A DNA stretch of 64,000 bases from Clostridium sp. C8-1-8 (lineage in GTDB: Bacteria > Bacillota > Clostridia > Clostridiales > Clostridiaceae), in the NCBI RefSeq assembly GCF_009928445.1, contig NZ_JAABNO010000006.1:1-64000 (forward strand). The letters run 5' to 3'. Below, in pieces: positions 27,830 through 35,566 of this stretch. A program made the position numbers and the translations under genes. The first letter of the stretch is position 1. Each line of letters begins with the position of its first letter. A model generated the notes under the pieces. The model was not told the DNA's origin. It searched no databases and was given only the letters and a program-made list of their open reading frames with translations.

Positions 27830-29164
27830 TCACCTTGCCCAGTCATGTATAACTTCTCTCATTGCTTGAAGCCCGTAATCATATCCATACTTTTCTGCTT
27901 CTCTCCTTGAAAGTCGCTTAATTACCCCGTAAGACTTCTTCAGACTAAGCTCTTCTTTTCCTGTAAGTACCCAAAGTATATCTTTATTTATAGGTTTAAC
28001 TGAAAGCTCCACCTCTCCTACTCCATCAGTAAAATATATTAGAATATGATTTCTCATATTCTCTCTCTTCATATATTCAAATACCGGCGAAAATCTAGTA
28101 GCACCACTTTTATTGGAACGCTTTTTTATATCCTTTGGTGATGATAGCTCATATATTCTCCTTATATCACTGTCACACTCAATTACAGTTATATCGGCAC
28201 TTCTACTCTTTGATATCGCCAGGATTTCAGTCATTATATTATTTACCTCTTCATCAGACATAGAAGCACTTATATCTATAGCAACTAAAATCTTTGGCAA
28301 TATACTTGGAAGCTTACCTCTTAAATCTAGCCTTTCTGGCTGTCTTCTATCTTTTCTTGTTATGGTTTTCTTATAGCCACATCGCACAGATGGTATGAGT
28401 TTCTTTAGATAATCGTTCCACTGTATCTCAGGTTTTGCATCAAGCGATAATATATACTTTTCTATATTCTTAGGAGCTTTTCCTTTGTAAGCATTTAAGG
28501 CAGTCCGTTTCTTTATCTCTTTTAGAAGATCTTGAGAAACACTAACACTCTCCCAGGTATCATGAGCACTTTCTACATCAATACTTGTAACTATATTATC
28601 TTTAGTCTTTACTATAGCTTTCTTCCCTTTCTTAACTATGGCCTTTTGCAATTCCTCTGTATATTGCTCCATAGTCATATCCTCTTTCAGCTCAAGATCA
28701 TACTCCAAATTTACTGTATATAATCTATCGCACCAAGATGGTAAATGCTCTATATACTGGTTAACCGCAATATCCATGGCTTTGCTTAATGCAATCCTAG
28801 AATACTTATCTCTTAAACCTCTTTGCCTTTCATAATGGCCAAGCATTATATGATATATCTCGTGTTTTAATAGAGCCTGTATTTCTTTTAGCTCACACTG
28901 AAGTAATAGCACTGGGTTAAAGTACATGTTGAATCCAGAAAGCGTGGGTTCAGTAGCTATAGGCCAAAATATATCCAATCTTATTCCTCTTTTAACCTGA
29001 ATTAGAAACTGACCAAAAAAGTTATCTTCTTTTTCCAACATACTTAGTATTACTTGCTCCAAAAGCTCATTGAAGTTCCTTATAAAGCTTTCAGTTACAT
29101 CTTTTTCACTTTCCCACTGAGTGGCTACTCTAAGTAATTCTCTTCTCCTTATATCGAAGTTCAT
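27830..29164 (-). CDS. DUF2201-type putative metallopeptidase with C-terminal VWA-like domain
   Basis: The 444-residue protein has an N-terminal region with HEIYHIMLGH (HExxH at 101-105 and H110), the zinc motif of the DUF2201 N-terminal domain. The C-terminal VWA-like domain begins KILVAIDISASMS (MIDAS Asp297-x-Ser299-x-Ser301) and includes FTDGVGE. Such proteins are encoded beside MoxR-type AAA+ ATPases and are thought to be client-remodelling partners. Here it is the third gene, 28 bp after the ATPase gene. Whether the peptidase is active is unknown. Confidence 0.82.
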   Translation of the reverse strand: MNFDIRRRELLRVATQWESEKDVTESFIRNFNELLEQVILSMLEKEDNFFGQFLIQVKRGIRLDIFWPIATEPTLSGFNMYFNPVLLLQCELKEIQALLKHEIYHIMLGHYERQRGLRDKYSRIALSKAMDIAVNQYIEHLPSWCDRLYTVNLEYDLELKEDMTMEQYTEELQKAIVKKGKKAIVKTKDNIVTSIDVESAHDTWESVSVSQDLLKEIKKRTALNAYKGKAPKNIEKYILSLDAKPEIQWNDYLKKLIPSVRCGYKKTITRKDRRQPERLDLRGKLPSILPKILVAIDISASMSDEEVNNIMTEILAISKSRSADITVIECDSDIRRIYELSSPKDIKKRSNKSGATRFSPVFEYMKRENMRNHILIYFTDGVGEVELSVKPINKDILWVLTGKEELSLKKSYGVIKRLSRREAEKYGYDYGLQAMREVIHDWAR

Positions 29165-29192
29165 TGATTATCACATCCCTACATAGAGAAAC

Positions 29193-30320
29193 TTATTCGT
29201 ATATATCAAAGAAAGCCTCTAAAAAATCATCAGTATCTAAAAACTCCTCATAAAGGCCATCGGAATAGTAATCGCTTTTTATTTCCTTCATTATTCCAAG
29301 TCTTAGATCTTTAGGATATACCTTTAAAAGCTCTGAAAAGACAGATAGCTTATTCTTCCTAGAGTCACTTATTCCTTGTAAAAATTCTAAGCAATTTTTA
29401 GCTATTATATATAACCTAGAATGGCTTTCATTTTTTATTCTCTCTTTAATTTCAAAAGACAACACATCATCCTCAAATATGTCCTTAGCTGTAATAAGCG
29501 GAGTTTTTAAACTGTTTATGAAATTAATAAAATCACCTGCGATATTAATTCCTACATTCCCCTTTACTACATTATAAAAGACATCAAAAGCTATGATATC
29601 TTTATGATTTAGATAAACCTTATATGCTTTAGATATTCTCTCCCAGCTTCTAGGCGTAGCCTTTATGCTATCTTTAGAGTCTGGTGTGTGAAGATATTCC
29701 GGGAAAGTTGATATAAATTGAATTATATCTCCGTGAACTTGTCCTTTTCTCATGGCCCATTTTATCCAAGACTTCACATCTGACTCCATATTAATCCAAA
29801 CGAACCTATCTTCTTGGGCAGGATCCATATCTACAACTTGATAATCACTTTCTTCAAATCCATCATATTTATTGGAAGGATTCATTGCTGCTACAACATT
29901 AACCCTATCAGAAAGCTTGTAGCCGTTTATCTCTCTATTTAGTATTAAATTCATAAGTTCTTGCTGAACTGCATGTTCACATCTATTAAGTTCATCTATA
30001 AACAATAATACAGATATATTTGCTGCCCCCTCTAATGCATCGTCAACCTCAACTAGTTTTGAGTGAGTTGCATATATAGTAGTTCTCCTCTTAACCTTCT
30101 TGCCATTTATGATATAATCCCTGTCTTCAACAGTAGGCAGCCCACCAATTTCACCTTCCTTAAGAAGATTTGCATCAATATTAACCAAATAGTATTTATT
30201 TTCTTCACAGAGCTCTTTAATAAGAGAAGTTTTTCCTATTCCACTCTCCCCTATAATAAGAGGTACATCTCCCGCCTCTAGAACTAACTCTACTGTTTTT
30301 AATGCTTCTCTAAAATTCAT
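29193..30320 (-). CDS. MoxR-type AAA+ ATPase
   Basis: The 375-residue ATPase has Walker A GESGIGKT (24-31), Walker B LLFIDELNR (105-113), a sensor-1 Asn in VVAAMNPSNK and an Arg-containing stretch DPAQEDRFVWI. It fits the MoxR/AAA_5 branch, which works with VWA proteins to remodel or activate targets. It sits between the repeat protein gene (15 bp gap) and the VWA metallopeptidase gene, so the three are surely one operon. The target is unknown. Confidence 0.88.
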   Translation of the reverse strand: MNFREALKTVELVLEAGDVPLIIGESGIGKTSLIKELCEENKYYLVNIDANLLKEGEIGGLPTVEDRDYIINGKKVKRRTTIYATHSKLVEVDDALEGAANISVLLFIDELNRCEHAVQQELMNLILNREINGYKLSDRVNVVAAMNPSNKYDGFEESDYQVVDMDPAQEDRFVWINMESDVKSWIKWAMRKGQVHGDIIQFISTFPEYLHTPDSKDSIKATPRSWERISKAYKVYLNHKDIIAFDVFYNVVKGNVGINIAGDFINFINSLKTPLITAKDIFEDDVLSFEIKERIKNESHSRLYIIAKNCLEFLQGISDSRKNKLSVFSELLKVYPKDLRLGIMKEIKSDYYSDGLYEEFLDTDDFLEAFFDIYE

Positions 30321-30335
30321 TTCCAGTCACCTTCT

Positions 30336-31112
30336 CTACATAGATAGCTTATAATCAACTAATATTTTTTTTGCAGTTTTACTTCCATATTCACAAATAA
30401 ATTTAACTTTATTCATATCTAAAATCTCAAGTTCTAGATAATCTCTTACATAAACCGGGCTTATATCCTCTTTCTCAAATTCCTCCATTAGCACTTCAAC
30501 TACCATATCAACATCTATACTATCATGAATATACTTAACTACCTTTATATTGTCTCTTATAAATAGCTTTATATCTTCATAATCAAAGTTAGAAATATAG
30601 TTTATAGCCTCTTCACTGGACTTAACAGCAGCCCTTTTTGCATTAATGGTTGGATTATCTATAAACCTTATAGCTCCCCAGTAACTTTCTATAGCTTTAA
30701 GCTGAACTTCTTCAGAAGGATTCTTTATATACTTAATAGCATCATAATCCTTTGATACAGCTGAGAGTTGTAATTCTACATTAGGATTTTCTACAAACTG
30801 TATAGCCCAGCCTTTGGCTTTAACAGCTTCCGCCACAATCCTGTCAGTCTTCTTTCTTATAACCTTAAGCGAATTCCAAAGACTCTTTACAGCCATTATA
30901 GCTACGTCTTCCTGCACATCTTCAATATATTCTATTGAAAGAGGGTTGTTTTTGACGGCTTCGTATTGTACTTCATGTTCTGGATTTTTTATATATTGTA
31001 TAGCGAACCCATTTTTCTTTACAGCAGCTAGTTTTAATTCTAAGCTTGGGTTCTCTAAGTTTCTTATGTAGATAGGGTTATCTAATACATTTCTTAATTC
31101 ATTATCAGCCAT
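30336..31112 (-). CDS. Protein of seven consecutive 22-residue HEAT/DUF4116-like repeats
   Basis: Residues 16-169 of the 258-residue protein consist of seven repeats of exactly 22 residues with the pattern I-x-[YF]-I-x-N-P-x3-[VL]-[QK]-x2-AV-x6. Examples are IQYIKNPEHEVQYEAVKN and IKYIKNPSEEVQLKAIES. This gives a regular helical solenoid suited to protein binding. The C-terminal 90 residues are acidic and helical and lack the repeat. It is first in the operon with a MoxR ATPase and a VWA metallopeptidase, so it may be their adaptor or substrate. Confidence 0.8.
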   Translation of the reverse strand: MADNELRNVLDNPIYIRNLENPSLELKLAAVKKNGFAIQYIKNPEHEVQYEAVKNNPLSIEYIEDVQEDVAIMAVKSLWNSLKVIRKKTDRIVAEAVKAKGWAIQFVENPNVELQLSAVSKDYDAIKYIKNPSEEVQLKAIESYWGAIRFIDNPTINAKRAAVKSSEEAINYISNFDYEDIKLFIRDNIKVVKYIHDSIDVDMVVEVLMEEFEKEDISPVYVRDYLELEILDMNKVKFICEYGSKTAKKILVDYKLSM

Positions 31113-31219
31113 AACTTAATTCCTCACTCTCTAAAATACATATACTTTAATTCATCTCTTAATGCAAAGTGGCATTTTTCCAATAAATTCTTAACTTTTT
31201 AAGTTTCTAAATTTTTAAG

Positions 31220-31251
31220 TTCTTAAATTCTTAAATTCTTAAATTCTTAAA
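31220..31251. repeat. Four exact tandem copies of TTCTTAAA
   Basis: Four head-to-tail octamers lie upstream of the repeat-protein operon, with degenerate copies on the left flank (TTTCTAAA, TTTTTAAG). The remainder of 31113-31534 shows no gene. Confidence 0.8.
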
Positions 31252-31534
31252 AATCTAACACCATAAACTATAAAATATAGCCTAACAATAATATAAAACA
31301 GAAAAATTTATTTATATGCAAACTTTACCTTATAATATAACTATATATTACTTAATAGTAATTATCAAATATTTGTAATAAACTTACAATCCTTTTTTCT
31401 TTTCAAAAAGATCTATCCATATACTTTTTTATTGTTTCTAGTATAAACATGGTTTTACATTGAAAAAATACAACAGATGGATCCTTATCTGAAGCGTTGT
31501 GATTCATCAATAATATAACAATAGGAGGATCTTT

Positions 31535-32119
31535 ATGAATCATTTAATAATTTTTGCACATCCAAATCAAAAAAGCTTCTGTAAAGGAATACTGGATACT
31601 GTAGTACAGACTTCTGAAGAAGCAGGCGCTGCTGTAAGGGTTAGGGACTTATATCAAATAAACTTTAATCCAGTGCTAAAGCCAGAAGATTTCGTAGCTT
31701 TTCAAAGTGGTAATACTCCAATGGATATTAAAGAAGAACAAGAACAGATAAACTGGGCAGATGTAATAACCTTTGTATTTCCTGTGTGGTGGGCATCAGT
31801 TCCGGCTATATTAAAAGGTTATATAGACAAAGTCTTTTCCTATGGCTTTGCATATGAATACGTAGACGGAGCTCCAAATGGTCTTTTAAAAGGTAAAAAA
31901 GTAGTTATATACTCAACAACTGGAACTTCAAATGAGATGTATGCTGCCAGTGGAATGCATAAATCCATGGAACAAACTATAGGTCAAGGTATCTTTAACT
32001 TTAGTGGTATAAAAGAGGTTGATCATACGTTCTTTGGAGCAGTACCTTATGTTACAGATGAAATTCGTAAGGATTATCTAGCAGATGTAAGAAGAATAAC
32101 CATGCAAAATTTAAGATAA
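31535..32119 (+). CDS. NAD(P)H dehydrogenase (quinone), flavodoxin-fold
   Basis: The 194-residue protein has the FMN-binding pattern of the NQO1/MdaB/KefF group: IIFAHPNQKSFCKGI at the N-terminus, VFPVWWASVPAILKGYIDKVFSYGFAY in the middle, and STTGTSNEMY for the isoalloxazine loop. Family members reduce quinones or nitro compounds by two electrons. ATAGGAGG precedes the ATG. It appears monocistronic; only a weak 7-bp stem follows. Confidence 0.85.
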   Translation: MNHLIIFAHPNQKSFCKGILDTVVQTSEEAGAAVRVRDLYQINFNPVLKPEDFVAFQSGNTPMDIKEEQEQINWADVITFVFPVWWASVPAILKGYIDKVFSYGFAYEYVDGAPNGLLKGKKVVIYSTTGTSNEMYAASGMHKSMEQTIGQGIFNFSGIKEVDHTFFGAVPYVTDEIRKDYLADVRRITMQNLR

Positions 32120-32195
32120 TTATAAAGTATGCTCATTAAATCATTAGGCTAAAAACAAAATGAGCCCCTATAACATCAGCTAAATTTAATAAATA

Positions 32196-32227
32196 ATGAA
32201 AAATAGAAGTACTAATCTGTACTTCTA
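32196..32227 (-). terminator. Terminator overlapping the relQ stop codon
   Basis: On the minus strand TAGAAGTAC, a 6-nt loop containing the stop codon, and GTACTTCTA are followed by TTTTTC. The stem begins inside the coding sequence. Confidence 0.75.
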
Positions 32228-33009
32228 TACTTTTCTATATCTCTTTGGACCTGGTGAAGAAGACTATTCAACTCCCAGACCTCACCTTCTTCTATTAGTT
32301 TATTTAGCGAAACTTGATACCTAGATGCCTCAGCAAGCTTACCAATAGACATAAGGCTTAGAATATTATTCATTATAGTTGATATAAGGTCTGATTTTAC
32401 TTCAAATAACTTTTGCGCATCCTTTATTTCATCCTTTATCTCAAGCATTTCTTCATCTAATCTAAAGGCCGCATCTGCTGCACTTTTAAGTTTTTGCTTT
32501 ATCTCAGCAGGAATCTCCTGCTTATATTTATAATTTAAAGAATGTTCTATGGTTGCCCAGAAATTCATAGCCAAGGTTCTTATCTGAAATTCTGCTAATA
32601 TGACCTTTTGTCCTTCGGCCATATTTACAGGATACTTTATTATCATATGATAGCTTCTATATCCACTGTTTTTAACATTTGCAACATAGTCTTTCTCGTA
32701 CAATATTTGCATATCTTTTCTTTCTCTTATGATTTCCACAACCCTTTGTATATCATCAACAAACTGGCACATTATACGAACACCAGCTATATCCTCCATC
32801 TCATATTGGAGTCTATTCAAAGGAATGTTAAATTTATTTGCCTTCTCTAAAATACTGGAAACCTCTTTTACTCTTCCTGTAATAAACTCAATAGGTGAAT
32901 ATTCATTTTTTCGTCTATATTCTTTTCTTATACTCTTTAGCTTAACTTTTAATTCCTCAACAGCCTGTTCATAAGGTGTTAGAAATTCCTTCCAGTTTTT
33001 TATCGCCAT
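32212..33009 (-). CDS. relQ: Small alarmone synthetase, RelQ/YjbM-like (p)ppGpp synthetase
   Basis: The 265-residue protein is a lone RelA/SpoT synthetase domain without the HD hydrolase, TGS or ACT parts. Key motifs are MEDIAGVRIMC, YVANVKNSGYRSYHMII (the G-loop) and AEFQIRTLAMNFWATIEH. RelQ enzymes make (p)ppGpp from ATP and GDP/GTP as tetramers. It is slightly longer than the usual 210-230 residues because of a helical C-terminal extension. It is monocistronic. Confidence 0.88.
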   Translation of the reverse strand: MAIKNWKEFLTPYEQAVEELKVKLKSIRKEYRRKNEYSPIEFITGRVKEVSSILEKANKFNIPLNRLQYEMEDIAGVRIMCQFVDDIQRVVEIIRERKDMQILYEKDYVANVKNSGYRSYHMIIKYPVNMAEGQKVILAEFQIRTLAMNFWATIEHSLNYKYKQEIPAEIKQKLKSAADAAFRLDEEMLEIKDEIKDAQKLFEVKSDLISTIMNNILSLMSIGKLAEASRYQVSLNKLIEEGEVWELNSLLHQVQRDIEKYRSTD

Positions 33010-33283
33010 AATATCACCTTTTCATAATCACTTTTATATAAAACAGTTTCAAATAGAGATTTTACTTAATCCATACATTTCATAGCAAACTAATACTTAC
33101 TAACAAATTGTAATATTTACATAATTGCAAATGAAATCAACTTATATAATTATATCAAAATATAATTTATGTGTAAAAATTTTTATAAATATTACGATAA
33201 TTAATTATACTCCAAGTAGAAAAGTATATAAATTTAGAGTAAAATTATATTAAACTTACGATTAAAATTTGTATTTTGTGAAT

Positions 33284-33358
33284 AAAAAATAGTTAGCAAA
33301 TCTTTAGCCCACAAATGCTGATTTTAAAGCACTTTACAAAATATGTCAACTATTTTTT
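33284..33358 (+). promoter_or_regulatory. Leader region with 11-bp inverted repeat before the DUF2225 gene
   Basis: AAAAAATAGTT and AACTATTTTTT enclose about 53 nt and end 29 bp before the ATG. A smaller internal stem (AGCA...TGCT) may form. I match it to no known riboswitch. Confidence 0.3.
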
Positions 33359-33387
33359 AAAATTCACTTATATTAAGAGGTGTAACT

Positions 33388-34170
33388 ATGGATAAGATTT
33401 TTTCAGGATTAGAGAACTTGGGATTTGATAACTTGAATAATATAGATTTGTATAAAAAAGAGGACAAACCAACTGGTTCAGTTATAAAAAGTAAAGAAAT
33501 TGATCCCGCTTCTTTTTTATATGACAGAGAGTGCTTTTGCCCAGTATGTGAAACAAAATTCAAGGCTCGTTCCACAAAAACTAATGGTCCCAGAGTTCAA
33601 AGTAAGGATTCTGACTTATTTATAAGGTATTCTGTGGTAAACCCATACTTTTATGATGTTGTAGTTTGTCCAACATGTGGCTACAGTGCTATGAAGGCTG
33701 ATTTTGATAAACTAAAATCCTATCAGATTGAAGCAGTTGTAAAAGGAGTTTCTACAAAGTGGAACAGAAAGAATTATCCTGCTATTTACGATGAAAAAAT
33801 AGCTATTGAAAGATATAAGCTAGCACTGATAAATAGTGTAGTTATGGATGGAAAAGTTAGCACTAAAGCAATGATATGCCTAAAAATAGGCTGGATGTAT
33901 AGACTTTTAGAAGATAATTCAAACGAAAAGGCATTTTTAACTAAGGCAGTTGAGGGCTTTGAAAAAGCATATATTTCTGAAGATTTTCCTATATACGGCA
34001 TGAATAGATTTAGTCTTATGTATCTAATCGGAGAGCTTTATAGAAGAATTGATCAAAACGAACTTGCAATACAGTGGTTCAGTAAGGTTATAACCAGTAT
34101 ACAATGTCCTCAAAAAGTTAAGGATATGGCTAGAGATATGAAAGATTTAATCAAGGAAGAGCATTTGTAA
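33388..34170 (+). CDS. DUF2225 family protein
   Basis: The 260-residue soluble protein has a zinc-ribbon-like pair (CFCPVCETKF and VVCPTCGYSA) followed by a helical, TPR-like C-terminal half (AIERYKLALINSVVMDGKV, YLIGELYRRIDQNELAIQWFSKVI). This is the DUF2225 layout found in clostridia and bacilli; no function is established. AAGAGGTG lies before the ATG. It is not obviously linked to its neighbours. Confidence 0.82.
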   Translation: MDKIFSGLENLGFDNLNNIDLYKKEDKPTGSVIKSKEIDPASFLYDRECFCPVCETKFKARSTKTNGPRVQSKDSDLFIRYSVVNPYFYDVVVCPTCGYSAMKADFDKLKSYQIEAVVKGVSTKWNRKNYPAIYDEKIAIERYKLALINSVVMDGKVSTKAMICLKIGWMYRLLEDNSNEKAFLTKAVEGFEKAYISEDFPIYGMNRFSLMYLIGELYRRIDQNELAIQWFSKVITSIQCPQKVKDMARDMKDLIKEEHL

Positions 34171-34231
34171 TTTTAGTGGTTCTTTTGTTAAATAATATAA
34201 AATCGCAGTTTATTTTTTTATATTTATGATA

Positions 34232-34261
34232 TAATTATATTAAATATATTTAATATAATTA
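34232..34261. repeat. Perfect 30-bp palindrome of A and T
   Basis: The sequence is fully self-complementary, with centre ATTAAATATATTTAAT (34239-34254) and seven more paired bases on each side. It lies 60 bp downstream of the DUF2225 gene. Confidence 0.7.
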
Positions 34262-34459
34262 ATTTTTTCATATTATAAACTCATCGTAGAAAAATACTTT
34301 AGCTAGGAAATATAAATTAAGTTTCTAACTCAACTATTTTTCATACGCTCTAAACTTGTAGGGATAGGGCAAATATAAATAAAATGTTGCTTTAGGAACC
34401 TTTATATAAAATCTATTTTAAACCTAAGACAAAGTATATTTTAACAAAATAATTTCGGT

Positions 34460-34489
34460 ATACTTGCAATTACTTAATGTTGCAAGTAT
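34460..34489 (+). promoter_or_regulatory. 10-bp inverted repeat upstream of the soluble chemoreceptor gene
   Basis: ATACTTGCAA and TTGCAAGTAT flank 10 bp, 63 bp before the ATG. It may be an operator or a leader hairpin. Nothing else is clear in 34262-34552. Confidence 0.35.
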
Positions 34490-34552
34490 CTATGGACTTT
34501 ATTTAATAAAATAACAGGATTAACATTAACTATTAGATCAGGGGGGTTCGCA

Positions 34553-35518
34553 ATGGGATTATTTTCAAAGAAGAAGGAAATTCAAAATGAAATCGCAGTT
34601 ACCCATACAGAAGCTGAAGTTACAAGTGCACCAATCAATAGTATTGACTCGGTTGTAATGGACAAACTAATTAGGCTTTCTGATAATGCTTCTAACGTTT
34701 CTCATAATATTGAGGGGATAACAGATTCTATATCAAACTTAACCGCATCTACAGAATCAGTAAACGAAGAATTACATACTGCTGACGGAATGCTAAGAGG
34801 CTTTAATGAATCCATGGAAGCTTTAGCAATGAATATTAACAATGTACATATTTCTGTTCTTGATACTGATGAATTGGCTGACAAAGGGATTGTGACTATA
34901 AATTCCTTAGATTCATCTCTTAAAGAACTTCAACAATCTTTCCAGGTATCATATTCTACAGTAAATGAACTTGTATCAAAGCTTGAATCTGTTAATATGA
35001 TAACTGACTCAATCAGCCAAATAGCTAGTCAAACTAACTTACTTGCTCTAAATGCTGCAATAGAAGCTGCAAGGGCTGGTGAAGCTGGTAAAGGCTTCTC
35101 AGTAGTAGCTGGTGAAGTAAAAAAACTTGCCGAGAACTCAAAGCAAGCTGTACAAAGTATAACTAAAATTTTGGATGAAATAAAAGTAGATATCCTTAAC
35201 GCTTCTTCTGCAATGACTGGAGGTAATACAGCAATAGTTGCACAACATGACACAATTTCTGAAACAAAGGAAACATTTACAAATATAAAGAACTCTATAG
35301 ATGGAGCTACTACAGAAATCAGTGATTGCTTGGTTAACCTTGTTTCTACTGCTGAGCAAAAGGACAACCTGATAAACTTTGTAGGAAATATTTCCACACT
35401 ATCTAAAGAAAATGCAGCTTTAGCTGAGGAGATAGCTGAAACTTTAAATAATCAGGTACATTCATTATCAGATTTTTCTAATAATGTTAAGGAAATCGAA
35501 AGAGATATAAAGAGATAG
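34553..35518 (+). CDS. Soluble methyl-accepting chemotaxis protein
   Basis: The 321-residue protein has no membrane segment. A short charged start ([10 protein letters not shown]) precedes a single long coiled-coil signalling domain with the tip [26 protein letters not shown]. It lacks an obvious sensory domain, so it may report on cytoplasmic conditions through partners or through the N-terminal tail. GGGGGG lies at ribosome-binding distance. A terminator follows at once. Confidence 0.88.
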   Translation: MGLFSKKKEIQNEIAVTHTEAEVTSAPINSIDSVVMDKLIRLSDNASNVSHNIEGITDSISNLTASTESVNEELHTADGMLRGFNESMEALAMNINNVHISVLDTDELADKGIVTINSLDSSLKELQQSFQVSYSTVNELVSKLESVNMITDSISQIASQTNLLALNAAIEAARAGEAGKGFSVVAGEVKKLAENSKQAVQSITKILDEIKVDILNASSAMTGGNTAIVAQHDTISETKETFTNIKNSIDGATTEISDCLVNLVSTAEQKDNLINFVGNISTLSKENAALAEEIAETLNNQVHSLSDFSNNVKEIERDIKR

Positions 35519-35520
35519 TA

Positions 35521-35566
35521 ATGAAACACTTCAGCTTAAAAACTGAAGTGTTTCATTATTTTTATA
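35521..35566. terminator. Terminator of the soluble chemoreceptor gene, also facing the convergent fusion gene
   Basis: A 13-bp stem TGAAACACTTCAG/CTGAAGTGTTTCA with an 8-nt loop is followed on the plus strand by TTATTTTTATA. It also overlaps the end of the minus-strand fusion gene. Confidence 0.85.

Noticed and set aside
31200..31260. Possible CRISPR-like tandem repeat
   Set aside because: Units are only 8 bp with no spacers and no cas genes in the window.
34330..34450. Possible c-di-GMP riboswitch before the chemoreceptor gene (GGGCAAAT text)
   Set aside because: The remaining GEMM features (tetraloop receptor, second stem, CGG core) are absent.
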